NCBI GenBank assembly: GCA_023241745.1
Contig: JALQCY010000004.1
Location: forward strand, 186,001 to 250,000
Reading direction: 5' to 3'
Length of the DNA stretch: 64,000 nucleotides
Source of the DNA: Isoptericola peretonis
Lineage (GTDB): Bacteria > Actinomycetota > Actinomycetes > Actinomycetales > Cellulomonadaceae
The notes beneath the pieces were generated by a model. That model was not told the DNA's origin. It did no database searches and saw only the letters and a list, made by a program, of their open reading frames with translations. Each line of letters opens with the position of its first letter. Position 1 is the first letter of the stretch. This document shows positions 24,424 to 31,693 of the stretch, in pieces. The position numbers were made by a program, and so were the translations under genes.

Positions 24424-25253
24424 AGGTCGGCGAACTCGCGCTCGCGCCGCTGGAACACCAGCAGCCCGCCCACCAGAGCGACGGCCGACACCGCCAGCAG
24501 ACCGGCGACCTGCCAGCCGGGCGGCCCCGGGGTGCCGAGCATGGCCCAGCGGAAGCACTCCATGAGCCAGGTCAGCGGGTTCGCCTCGAACCACCACGAC
24601 AGGCCCGCGGGGACGGCGTCCAGGGAGTACGCCACCGGGGTCGCGTACATGAGCACCTGCACCAGCCACGGCAGGATGTAGGTCACGTCGCGGTACTTGA
24701 CCATGATCGCGGACGCCGCGAGGCCGAGGCCGGACCCGAGCGCGAGGGCGCAGAGCGTCCACAGCGGCAGGCCGAGCACCGCCCAGCCGGGGTTGACGCC
24801 GTTGATCGCGAGCAGCACCACGAACAGCGCCAGCGACACGACGAAGTCGAGCAGCACGGAGAGCATGGTCGACAGCGGCACCACGACGCGCGGGAAGAAC
24901 ACCTTGGACACGAGCGCCTGGTTGGCCACCAGCGACGGCGCGGCCCGCGTGAGCACGCCCGAGAACACGGTCCACGCCGCCGTGCCGGCGAAGGCGAACA
25001 GGAAGTAGGGCACACCGCCCGTGGGCAGTCCCGCCACCCGGCCGAAGACGATCGCGAAGATCGCCGCGGTGACGAGCGGCTGCAGCACCACCCAGGCGAC
25101 GCCGATCGCGGTCTGCCGGTAGCGCAGCACGATGTCCCGGACGCCGAAGCGATAGAAGATCTCCCGGGCCTCCCACAGCTCGCGCCACCGGGGCACGTTG
25201 AGCCGCCCGGGCGGGGCGAGGACGATCCTGGTCGCGGTCCTCGGAGCGGACAT
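24417..25253 (-). CDS. wzm: ABC-2 type polysaccharide export permease
   Basis: The 278-residue permease has about six transmembrane segments and the typical Wzm start (EIFYRFGVRDIVLRYRQTAIGVAWVVLQPLVTAAIFAIVFG). It forms the membrane channel that moves lipid-linked polysaccharide across the cytoplasmic membrane, powered by the adjacent Wzt ATPase. The ATG at 25253 overlaps no stop but lies three bases from the end of wzt. Its own stop overlaps the start of the GT2 gene downstream. Family identity is clear from length, topology and partner gene. Confidence 0.92.
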   Translation of the reverse strand: MSAPRTATRIVLAPPGRLNVPRWRELWEAREIFYRFGVRDIVLRYRQTAIGVAWVVLQPLVTAAIFAIVFGRVAGLPTGGVPYFLFAFAGTAAWTVFSGVLTRAAPSLVANQALVSKVFFPRVVVPLSTMLSVLLDFVVSLALFVVLLAINGVNPGWAVLGLPLWTLCALALGSGLGLAASAIMVKYRDVTYILPWLVQVLMYATPVAYSLDAVPAGLSWWFEANPLTWLMECFRWAMLGTPGPPGWQVAGLLAVSAVALVGGLLVFQRREREFADLI

Positions 25254-25255
25254 CG

Positions 25256-26482
25256 TCACCACGCCTCGTAGTCGAAGTCGGCGAACACGGCGCCCAGCTC
25301 CACGCCCTCGTCCATGACGAGGGCCGGGTAGGGCAGGTGGGGGAGCACCTCGAACGCCGCCGCGCCGCGCCAGCCGTCGAAGATCCCGTTCTGGCACAGG
25401 AAGGCGTCGATCGTGTAGGTACCGGGCTTGAGCCAGAGGTTCTTGATCCGCAGCTCGCCGCGGCGTGGCTCCGACGGGTCGAACCACTGGCTCACCAGCC
25501 GGGAGTCGCACTGCGCCACCACCGCCCCGTGGTGGTCGACGACGTGGCAGGAGACGAAGTACTTGCCCACGATCTCGGGGTTGGCGCCGACCTCGAACGT
25601 CACGACCGTGTCGTCCGCGGGGTCGCGCACCTCGTCGGTGTCGACGCGCGCCAGCCGGAGCTCGCCGGTGCCCGGCCGGCGGTCGGCGTCGACCTGCCGC
25701 GCCCGCCAGTCCTCGAAGCTGTCGCGGTAGGCGGTCATGACGTCGTCCACCGACCCGTGGTGCACCAGCCGGCCGCGGTCGAGGAACATCGCGGACGTGC
25801 ACAGCGTCGTCACCGTCTGCATCTGGTGGCTCACGTAGAGCACGGCCCGGCCGTCCTTCGCGACGTCGCGCATCTTGTCCAGCGACTTGCGCTGGAACTC
25901 GGCGTCGCCGACCGCCAGCACCTCGTCGATCGCGAGGATCTCCGTCTCGAGGTGGGCCGCCACCGAGAAGGCCAGGCGCACGTACATGCCGGAGGAGTAC
26001 CGCTTGACGGGGGTGTCGAGGAACTTCTCGACGCCGGAGAAGCGGACGATGTCGTCGAACCGGCGCCGGATCTCGTTGCGGCCCATGCCCAGGAGCGAGC
26101 CGTTGAGGTAGATGTTCTCGCGGCCCGTGAGCTCGGGGTGGAAACCGGTGCCGACCTCGAGGAGGCTGCCCACCCGGCCGCCGAGCTCCACCCGGCCGCC
26201 GCTCGGCGCGGTGATCCGCGTGAGGATCTTCAGCAGCGTGCTCTTGCCCGCGCCGTTGCGGCCCACGATGCCCACGGCCTCGCCCCACGGGATGTCGAAC
26301 GAGATGTCGTGCAGCGCGTCGAACGTCTCGAACTCACGCCGGCGGAACGGATGCCTGACGCGCGCGACGAGCGCCTCGGACAGACGGTCGTGCGAGCGCC
26401 CGGACGTGGCGATGCGGTACGACTTGGCCAGCCCGCGGGTCGAGATCGCGGTGTCCGGCGGGCTGTCGGCGGTGCTGTTCAT
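25256..26482 (-). CDS. wzt: polysaccharide ABC transporter ATPase with C-terminal substrate-binding domain
   Basis: The 408-residue ATPase has Walker A GRNGAGKST (74-82), the signature YSSGM (162-166) typical of O-antigen exporters, and Walker B EILAIDE (181-187). From about residue 245 it continues into a Wzt-type carbohydrate-binding domain (TVVTFEVGANPEIVGKYFVSCHVVD ... LKPGTYTIDAFLC). In O9a-type systems this domain recognises the capped end of the finished glycan, so export here may be tied to a terminal modification. It is transcribed from a box promoter that overlaps the 3' end of the next gene upstream. Confidence 0.93.
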   Translation of the reverse strand: MNSTADSPPDTAISTRGLAKSYRIATSGRSHDRLSEALVARVRHPFRRREFETFDALHDISFDIPWGEAVGIVGRNGAGKSTLLKILTRITAPSGGRVELGGRVGSLLEVGTGFHPELTGRENIYLNGSLLGMGRNEIRRRFDDIVRFSGVEKFLDTPVKRYSSGMYVRLAFSVAAHLETEILAIDEVLAVGDAEFQRKSLDKMRDVAKDGRAVLYVSHQMQTVTTLCTSAMFLDRGRLVHHGSVDDVMTAYRDSFEDWRARQVDADRRPGTGELRLARVDTDEVRDPADDTVVTFEVGANPEIVGKYFVSCHVVDHHGAVVAQCDSRLVSQWFDPSEPRRGELRIKNLWLKPGTYTIDAFLCQNGIFDGWRGAAAFEVLPHLPYPALVMDEGVELGAVFADFDYEAW

Positions 26483-26512
26483 GCGGGTCCTCGTGACGGT
26501 AGGAGTGCGGTC

Positions 26513-26585
26513 ACGCTAACCGCGTGGGCCGTGCGGGCCGAGGGGGACGGGGGCCTTTTCACCCCGGTCCGCGGTGGATTCCACC
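26513..26585 (-). promoter_or_regulatory. wzt promoter with two boxes (21-base spacing)
   Basis: On the minus strand the boxes are GGGTGGAATCCACC (centre beginning 26581) and GGGGTGAAAAGG (centre beginning 26560), 21 bases apart. A -10 element TAGCGT begins at 26518, 42 bases from the nearer box. Both boxes lie inside the last codons of the neighbouring GT2 gene, so the promoter sits within coding sequence. The predicted leader is about 24 bases and contains GAGGAC. Confidence 0.65.
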
Positions 26586-27583
26586 CGGTCGCCCGCGGGG
26601 GCCGGGACCCGGCCTCGCGCCGCCCAGGCGGCGGCGAGCGCCTCGAGGGCGCGCGGGGCGCGCCCGGAGGCGCGCGTCACGTGGGCGACGAGGGCGGCGG
26701 CGACCACGACCGCCGTGCGCAGGCCCTCCCGGGGCCCGACGTCGCGCCAGGCGCGCACCGGGCGGGGGAGCACCCGGTGGCGCAGCAGCCCCCGGCGGCT
26801 CACGCCGGCGCCGCGCCACCGTCCGGCGAACAGCAGCGCGTTCCGCGCGTAGTAGAAGGTGCCGAGGTAGGACGCCGGGCCGACGAACGACGCCGAGACC
26901 CGGTGCCGCACGACGGCGCGCGGGACGACCACGAGCCGCACGCCCGCCCGGCGCGCCCGCAGGCTCCAGTCCGAGTCCTCGAAGTTGAGGAAGAACCGCG
27001 GGTCGAACGGCCCCACCTCGCGCCAGGTGTCGGCGCTCGCGCACACGCAGCAGCCGGTGAGCAGGTCGGTCGTGAACGGCTCTCCGGCGTCGACGTCCGC
27101 TGCGGACTCCGCCGCCGTCCGGTGCCGGGGCAGCCCGTCGAGGGCGTCGAGCACGCCGCCGGCGAACCAGAGCGGGGCGTCGCTCGCGGCGCCCCCGGGC
27201 CCGTCGTCCGGGGCGGGGAAGAGGCGCACGATGCGCGGGCTCGCGGCGACGCGCCCGGCGGCGGAGGCCGCCAGCCGGTCGAGTGCGCCGGGCGCCACGA
27301 CGGTGTCGTTGTTGAGCACCGTGAGAAGCGTGTAGCCGCGCTCGAGGCCCCAGGCGAGCCCGCGGTTCATCCCGCCGGCAAAGCCGAGGTTGTCGCCCGT
27401 CTGCAGCGTCGCGACGTGGGGCCAGCGGTCGCGGACGGCCTCCAGCACGCCGTCCTCGGAGCCGTTGTCGACCACGAGCACGTCGGTCCCCGGGGAGCGG
27501 TCGACCAGCGACGCGACGCAGGCGAGGGTGTCCCGGCGGCCGTGCCAGCTCAGGACGACGACAAGGTGGGCGCGCTCAGCCAC
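26516..27583 (-). CDS. glycosyltransferase family 2 (rhamnosyltransferase-like)
   Basis: The 355-residue enzyme begins VVVLSWHGRRDTLACVASLVDRS and continues with DVLVVDNGSEDGV, GDNLGFAGGMNRGLAWGL, LLTVLNNDTVV as metal site, and GPFDPRFFLNFEDSDWSLRARRAG. This set is typical of WbbL-like rhamnosyltransferases. The GTG start overlaps the end of the upstream glycosyltransferase by eight bases. The Arg/Pro-rich final 20 residues are encoded by DNA that also carries the wzt promoter boxes, which may explain the unusual C-terminus. Confidence 0.87.
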   Translation of the reverse strand: MAERAHLVVVLSWHGRRDTLACVASLVDRSPGTDVLVVDNGSEDGVLEAVRDRWPHVATLQTGDNLGFAGGMNRGLAWGLERGYTLLTVLNNDTVVAPGALDRLAASAAGRVAASPRIVRLFPAPDDGPGGAASDAPLWFAGGVLDALDGLPRHRTAAESAADVDAGEPFTTDLLTGCCVCASADTWREVGPFDPRFFLNFEDSDWSLRARRAGVRLVVVPRAVVRHRVSASFVGPASYLGTFYYARNALLFAGRWRGAGVSRRGLLRHRVLPRPVRAWRDVGPREGLRTAVVVAAALVAHVTRASGRAPRALEALAAAWAARGRVPAPAGDRVESTADRGEKAPVPLGPHGPRG

Positions 27584-28478
27584 GGTGCCCCTCCGCCCGG
27601 GCCGGGGCCACCGACGTGGCGGGCCCGAGGTCGGGCCCGGGCACCGGTCGCAGGCGGGGCCAGACGGCGCCGTACAGCGGGTGCAGGTCCCGCTGCAGGC
27701 GCCAGGCCACGCGCGACGGCCACCACACGAGCCACAGGTACCGCCCGGCGGCGAAGTCCCGCGCGTGGCCCCAACCGCGCACCTTGGCGCGCACCTGCGC
27801 GAGGCCGCGCGCCCACGAGTTGTGCACGATCGCGTCGGCGGGGTCCGCGGCGACGACCCGAACCTCGCCCGGCTCCGCGGGCCGGCGCACCGCGGGGGAC
27901 GCGACGTCCCCCGTCACCAGCACCCGCAGCCGGCGTCCCGAGGTGCGGCGCGCGGTGGAGAGCCGCGCCCCGCGGCGCACGGCGACGGGGCCGGGGTACT
28001 CGTGGGCGGGCGTGCCCGCCGCGGTCGCCACCTCCAGGTAGCCGCGGCGGGTGCGCCGGTACAGCACCCGCATGGGCCACTCCACGGTGTCGCACCCGTG
28101 CACGTCGGCGAGGTCCAGCGCCGCCAGGAGGGCCGCGGGCCGGGGCAGCAGCTCGTCGCCGTCGAGCTGCAGCACCCACCCGACGTCCGGGCCGAACGCG
28201 TCGAGCGCCGCCTGTCGCTGCGCCGTCTCGCCGCGGAGGGGGTCGTCGACGTCGCGCCACGTGCCGGGCACCAGCTGCACGATCCCTCGGGTGTCCACCG
28301 CGCGCACCACCTCGACGCACTCCGCCGCGGGCACGGGTTGCCCGCTCCACCCGAGGCCGTCGACCGGGCAGGGCACGACCAGCTCGTCCACGTGCGGGTA
28401 GTACGCGCGCAGCGTGGCCTCGAGCCAGGTCAGGTCCCCCGGCAGGACGTAGGCGCCGAGCCTCGTCGTGGTCCTCAC
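27576..28478 (-). CDS. glycosyltransferase family 2-like protein
   Basis: The 300-residue product starts MRTTTRLGAYVLPGDLTWLEATLRAYYPHVDELVVPCP and holds GWVLQLDGDELLPRPAALLAAL, where LDGDE is the DxD-type metal site of GT2 enzymes acting without a long N-terminal Rossmann signature. The rest is rich in Arg and lacks recognisable membrane segments. It is the first gene of a two-gene minus unit with the rhamnosyltransferase-like gene. The GTG start lies just inside the divergent promoter region. The function is assigned from the DxD site and the context. Confidence 0.75.
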   Translation of the reverse strand: MRTTTRLGAYVLPGDLTWLEATLRAYYPHVDELVVPCPVDGLGWSGQPVPAAECVEVVRAVDTRGIVQLVPGTWRDVDDPLRGETAQRQAALDAFGPDVGWVLQLDGDELLPRPAALLAALDLADVHGCDTVEWPMRVLYRRTRRGYLEVATAAGTPAHEYPGPVAVRRGARLSTARRTSGRRLRVLVTGDVASPAVRRPAEPGEVRVVAADPADAIVHNSWARGLAQVRAKVRGWGHARDFAAGRYLWLVWWPSRVAWRLQRDLHPLYGAVWPRLRPVPGPDLGPATSVAPARAEGHRG

Positions 28479-28499
28479 TCGCTGTCCCCGGTCCGCGAC

Positions 28500-28621
28500 C
28501 TCATACGGCGAGGCTAGGCGCGCCCCGGCCGGTCGCCGGGGTGAACTTGGGCCTCCGGAGCCTGGCGCCGGGGTGAAATACCCTCACCGTCGTTGAGACC
28601 GTCCGGATCGCTGCACAGACT
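28500..28621. promoter_or_regulatory. divergent EPS promoters sharing a box pair (32-base spacing)
   Basis: Boxes GGGGTGAACTTGG (centre 28543-28545) and GGGGTGAAATACCC (centre 28575-28577) are 32 bases apart. The plus promoter has -35 TTGAGA (28593-28598), a 17-base spacer and -10 CAGACT (28616-28621), 41 bases from the nearer box. For the minus gene, TATGAG beginning at 28505 is 40 bases from its nearer box; a TAGCCT at 28516-28511 is an alternative -10 but only 29 bases away. Confidence 0.65.
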
Positions 28622-28628
28622 CGGGACT

Positions 28629-28650
28629 GCCCCGGGCGAACGCCCGGGGC
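28629..28650 (+). other. hairpin at the predicted mRNA 5' end
   Basis: GCCCCGGGCG and CGCCCGGGGC (28629-28638, 28641-28650) form a perfect 10-bp stem around AA. The transcription start predicted from the -10 lies at about 28628, so the stem would begin the mRNA. It ends directly before the ribosome-binding site CGGGAG (28651-28656). It may stabilise the transcript or limit ribosome access. Confidence 0.6.
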
Positions 28651-28658
28651 CGGGAGCG

Positions 28659-29801
28659 ATGGCGACGGTGGCGACGACAGCGATGACGACAGCGATGACG
28701 ACGGCTCGCGCGGTGGCCTTCTACCTGCCGCAGTTCCACCCGGTCCCCGAGAACGACGCGTGGTGGGGGCCGGGGTTCACCGAGTGGACCAACGTGGCGC
28801 GGGCGCGCCGCCTGTACCCGGGGCACGCTCAGCCCGACGTGCCCGCCGACCTGGGCTTCTACGACCTGCGGCTGTCCGAGTCGCGGGCCGCGCAGGCCGA
28901 GCTCGCGCAGCGGCACGGGGTGGAGGCGTTCGCGTACTGGCACTACTGGTTCGGCGACGGGCGTCGCATCCTCGAGCGCCCGTTCACGGAGGTGCTGGAG
29001 ACGGGCGAGCCCGGCATCTCGTTCTGCCTCGCGTGGGCCAACCAGACCTGGAGCGGCATCTGGCACGGGGACGCCGACCGGGTGCTCATGGAGCAGCGCT
29101 ACCCCGGCCGGGCGGACCACGTGGCGCACTTCGAGGCCGTGCTCCCCGCGTTCCGCGACCCGCGCTACCTCCGTGTCGGCGGGCGACCGGTGTTCTACGT
29201 CTTCCGCCCGGAGGAGCTGCCGGACGCCGGGGCCTTCGTCGACCTGTGGCAGTCGCTGGCCCGCCGCGCCGGGCTCGAGGGGCTCTACCTGGTGGCGGAG
29301 ATGAGCGACCTCGTGGGCCGCGGCGTGCGCTACGACCGGGTCAAGGAGGACGGGTTCGACGCCGGGGTGTACATGCGGATGCCGGCGGGGACGTCTCGCG
29401 GGGACCTGCTGCGCATGCGCGCCGTCCGCAAGCTCGCGGGCGGGCCCGAGATCCACCCGTACACGACCTCGTGGGCCGAGCAGAACCGCACCGGCGACCT
29501 GGTGCAGCCCTGCGTGTACCCGAACTGGGACAACACGCCCCGCTCTGGCCGGCGCGGCATCGTGCTGCACGGTGCGACCCCCGACGGCTTCCGCGAGAAC
29601 GTCCGCCAGGCCGCCGCGTCGGTGGCTCACCGTCCCGCCGACGAGCGGCTGCTGTGGGTCAAGTCGTGGAACGAGTGGGCGGAGGGCAACCATCTCGAGC
29701 CCGACCTGCGGTTCGGGCGCGGCTGGCTCGAGGCGCTGCGCGACGGGCTCCGGGACGGACAGCGCGACGGTGCCGCGGGCACGGCGGACGGCACGCCATG
29801 A
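28659..29801 (+). CDS. GH99-like/WbsX domain protein
   Basis: The 380-residue protein has the WbsX hallmark FYLPQFHPVPENDAWWGPGFTEWTNV, and later AFAYWHYWFGDGRRILERP, SFCLAWANQTWSG and WVKSWNEWAEGNHLEPD. WbsX-type GH99-like domains are common in O-antigen and capsule loci, where they may act as endo-mannosidase-like enzymes or transferases. There is no signal peptide, so it may act in the cytoplasm on an intermediate. Three in-frame ATG codons lie in the first 13 codons, within a 12-base tandem repeat (GACGACAGCGAT, 28673-28696). The first ATG is chosen because of the CGGGAG in front of it. Confidence 0.85.
   Translation: MATVATTAMTTAMTTARAVAFYLPQFHPVPENDAWWGPGFTEWTNVARARRLYPGHAQPDVPADLGFYDLRLSESRAAQAELAQRHGVEAFAYWHYWFGDGRRILERPFTEVLETGEPGISFCLAWANQTWSGIWHGDADRVLMEQRYPGRADHVAHFEAVLPAFRDPRYLRVGGRPVFYVFRPEELPDAGAFVDLWQSLARRAGLEGLYLVAEMSDLVGRGVRYDRVKEDGFDAGVYMRMPAGTSRGDLLRMRAVRKLAGGPEIHPYTTSWAEQNRTGDLVQPCVYPNWDNTPRSGRRGIVLHGATPDGFRENVRQAAASVAHRPADERLLWVKSWNEWAEGNHLEPDLRFGRGWLEALRDGLRDGQRDGAAGTADGTP
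28673..28696 (+). repeat. 12-bp tandem repeat near the GH99-like start codon
   Basis: Two exact copies of GACGACAGCGAT (28673-28684, 28685-28696), with a partial third, each provide an in-frame ATG across the copy boundary. It resembles the start-codon repeat of the GT2 gene at 24.4 kb in unit length and effect but not in sequence. Confidence 0.85.
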
Positions 29802-30853
29802 GGATCGCGATGGTCTCCTACTACCTGCCCAGCGCGAGCAAGCAGGGCATCGGCTACCAGGTGCACGAGCTGGCCACGGAGCTCGTGCGGCGCGGCCACC
29901 AGGTCGACGTGATCAGCGACTGCCCGCCCGTGCCCGGCGCCGTCTACGGGCACCGCCACGTGGAGCTGGCCGGCGCTCTGCGCACCTTCCGGTTCGCGAC
30001 GGCGGTGCGGCGCCTCGACCTGTCGGGCTACGACGTGCTGCACGCGCACGGCGACGACTACTGGCTGTGGCGCCGCCGCGTGCCGCGGCACGTGCGCACC
30101 CTGCACGGCTCGTGCTTCGAGGAGGCGCGGCGCATCCGCGGCGCCAAGGAGCGCCTGCGGATGGTGCTCCTCGGCTGCTCCGAGCTGCTCGCGAGCGTCG
30201 TCGCGGACCGCACGGTCGTCGTCTCGCCGGCCACACGGCGCTGGTACCCGTGGGTGCACGACGTGGTGCCGAACGGGGTGGACACGACCCGCTTCGCCCC
30301 CGGCCGGACGGGGGCCCGCGCCGACCACCCGGTCGTGCTGTTCGTGGGCGCCTGGCACGGCCGCAAGAACGGTGCCGAGCTCGCCCGCCAGTTCGTCCGC
30401 GACGTCCGGCCCCGGCACCCGGCGGCCGAGCTGTGGATGGTCTCGCGCGACGTGCCCGACGACCCCGGGCCGGGCGTGCGGGCGCTCGGCGCGCTCGACG
30501 ACGCGGCCCTCGCGGAGGCCTACCGGCGGGCGTGGGCCTTCTGCCTGCCGTCGGACTACGAGGGGTTCGGCATCCCCTACGTGGAGGCGATGGCGAGCGG
30601 CCTGCCGGTCGTGGCCACCCCGAACGTCGGCGCGCGGTACGTGACCGACGAGGGCCGCGCCGGCGCCCTCGTTCCGCTGGAGGGGGTGGGGGCCGCGCTC
30701 GCCGACCTGCTCGACGACGGCGTCCGGCGCGCCGCCCTGGTCGACGCCGGCCTCGCCCGCTCGCGAGACTTCTCCCTGGAGCGTGTCGTCGACCGGTACG
30801 AGGAGCTGTACCGCCCTACCGCACCGGCGCCCGCGCCCGCCCGCGCACGGTGA
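29798..30853 (+). CDS. glycosyltransferase family 4
   Basis: The 351-residue GT-B enzyme starts MRIAMVSYYLPSASKQGIGYQVHELATELVRRGHQVDVIS. The donor domain shows VVLFVGAWHGRKNGAELARQF and LPSDYEGFGIPYVEAMASGLPVVATPNVGARYVTD, which contains the E-x7-E pair. The ATG overlaps the GH99-like stop (ATGA), so the two are coupled and probably act in the same step. The last 38 bases overlap the 3' end of the convergent PAP2 gene; the repeated Ala-Pro at the C-terminus comes from this shared stretch. Confidence 0.88.
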   Translation: MRIAMVSYYLPSASKQGIGYQVHELATELVRRGHQVDVISDCPPVPGAVYGHRHVELAGALRTFRFATAVRRLDLSGYDVLHAHGDDYWLWRRRVPRHVRTLHGSCFEEARRIRGAKERLRMVLLGCSELLASVVADRTVVVSPATRRWYPWVHDVVPNGVDTTRFAPGRTGARADHPVVLFVGAWHGRKNGAELARQFVRDVRPRHPAAELWMVSRDVPDDPGPGVRALGALDDAALAEAYRRAWAFCLPSDYEGFGIPYVEAMASGLPVVATPNVGARYVTDEGRAGALVPLEGVGAALADLLDDGVRRAALVDAGLARSRDFSLERVVDRYEELYRPTAPAPAPARAR

Positions 30854-31493
30854 CCGGTGCGGTCTCGCCGAGGCGCAGCGGCCCCCACGTCGCGGCGGTG
30901 ACGGCGCCGACGAGCAGCAGCGCGCCCAGCACGTCCGACGGCCGGTGCGCGAACGACACGACGTTCACCGCCACGGCGACGAGCGCGACCAGGGACCAGC
31001 CGGCGACGACGGCGCGCGACGCCCCTCCCGGCCACAGCAGCACGATGGCGACGCACAGCGCCGTCACCGCCGCCACGTGCCCGCTGGGGTAGGAGTTCTC
31101 GGGGATGCTCTGGTGGCCCAGGTCGGGCCGGTCGAGCAGCACGTGCTTGAGGAGCTGCGACCCGAGGACCGAGATACCCACGACCAGCGCCCCCGCCGCG
31201 AGCCGCCGCCACGCTCGCGCTCCGACGGCGCGCGCCAGCGGCACGAGCACCACCGCGGCCAGCACCAGCGGAAGGGCGGCCCGCACGAGGCGGGTCAGCG
31301 GGACGGTGGCGTCCCACAGGCTCGCCGTCGCGCCGAGCGCCTCGTCGTCCAGCCGCTGGCCCACCTCCGTGCGGACCGCGAGCAGGTACAGCGCGGCGAA
31401 GCCGAGGCCCAGCGCGACGCTCACGACGGCGGACGTGACCGGGAACCGGCCGCGGGCGGCCGCGCGTCCGTCCGAGCGCGCGTCGTCGGGCAT
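30816..31493 (-). CDS. PAP2-family membrane phosphatase
   Basis: The 225-residue protein has about six transmembrane helices and all three PAP2 motifs: KHVLLDRP, PSGH with the catalytic-region His, and SFAHRPSD. Such enzymes dephosphorylate undecaprenyl pyrophosphate or other lipid phosphates outside the membrane. In an EPS locus it is a natural recycler of the lipid carrier. The ATG follows GAGGAGG. Upstream on the minus strand a -10-like AACACT (31557-31552) lies 41 bases from a GGGTGAAACCC box shared with the divergent GH39 gene. Confidence 0.9.
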   Translation of the reverse strand: MPDDARSDGRAAARGRFPVTSAVVSVALGLGFAALYLLAVRTEVGQRLDDEALGATASLWDATVPLTRLVRAALPLVLAAVVLVPLARAVGARAWRRLAAGALVVGISVLGSQLLKHVLLDRPDLGHQSIPENSYPSGHVAAVTALCVAIVLLWPGGASRAVVAGWSLVALVAVAVNVVSFAHRPSDVLGALLLVGAVTAATWGPLRLGETAPVTVRGRARAPVR

Positions 31494-31551
31494 CGTCGCC
31501 TCCTCGGTCTCGTCCCTCGGTCGACGTCACCTGTCCGCAGGCGTCCTGGAC

Positions 31552-31663
31552 AGTGTTTCGGCACCCGGCGGCACCTGTCGCCGTGCGGTCCGGGTGAAAC
31601 CCTCCGGGCCAGGGGTGAACTGCCCGCGCAGCCCTCTTCGCCGTGGACGGGGCTGCCTAGCCT
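31552..31663. promoter_or_regulatory. divergent promoters with the best-matching box pair
   Basis: The first box is a perfect palindrome, GGGT-GAA-ACCC (centre 31596-31598). The second, GGGGTGAACTGCCC, is centred 21 bases on (31617-31619). The plus -10 TAGCCT starts at 31658, 41 bases from the second box. The minus -10-like AACACT starts at 31557, 41 bases from the first. This promoter region serves the GH39-like gene (+) and the PAP2 gene (-). Confidence 0.65.
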
Positions 31664-31693
31664 GGCGGGACGCGTGTGCCCCCGGGAGGTCCC

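Noticed and set aside
28511..28516. TAGCCT on the minus strand as -10 of the glycosyltransferase at 27576-28478
   Set aside because: It is only 29 bases from the nearest box, whereas all others are 40-42; TATGAG at 28505-28500 fits the spacing better, though neither is certain.
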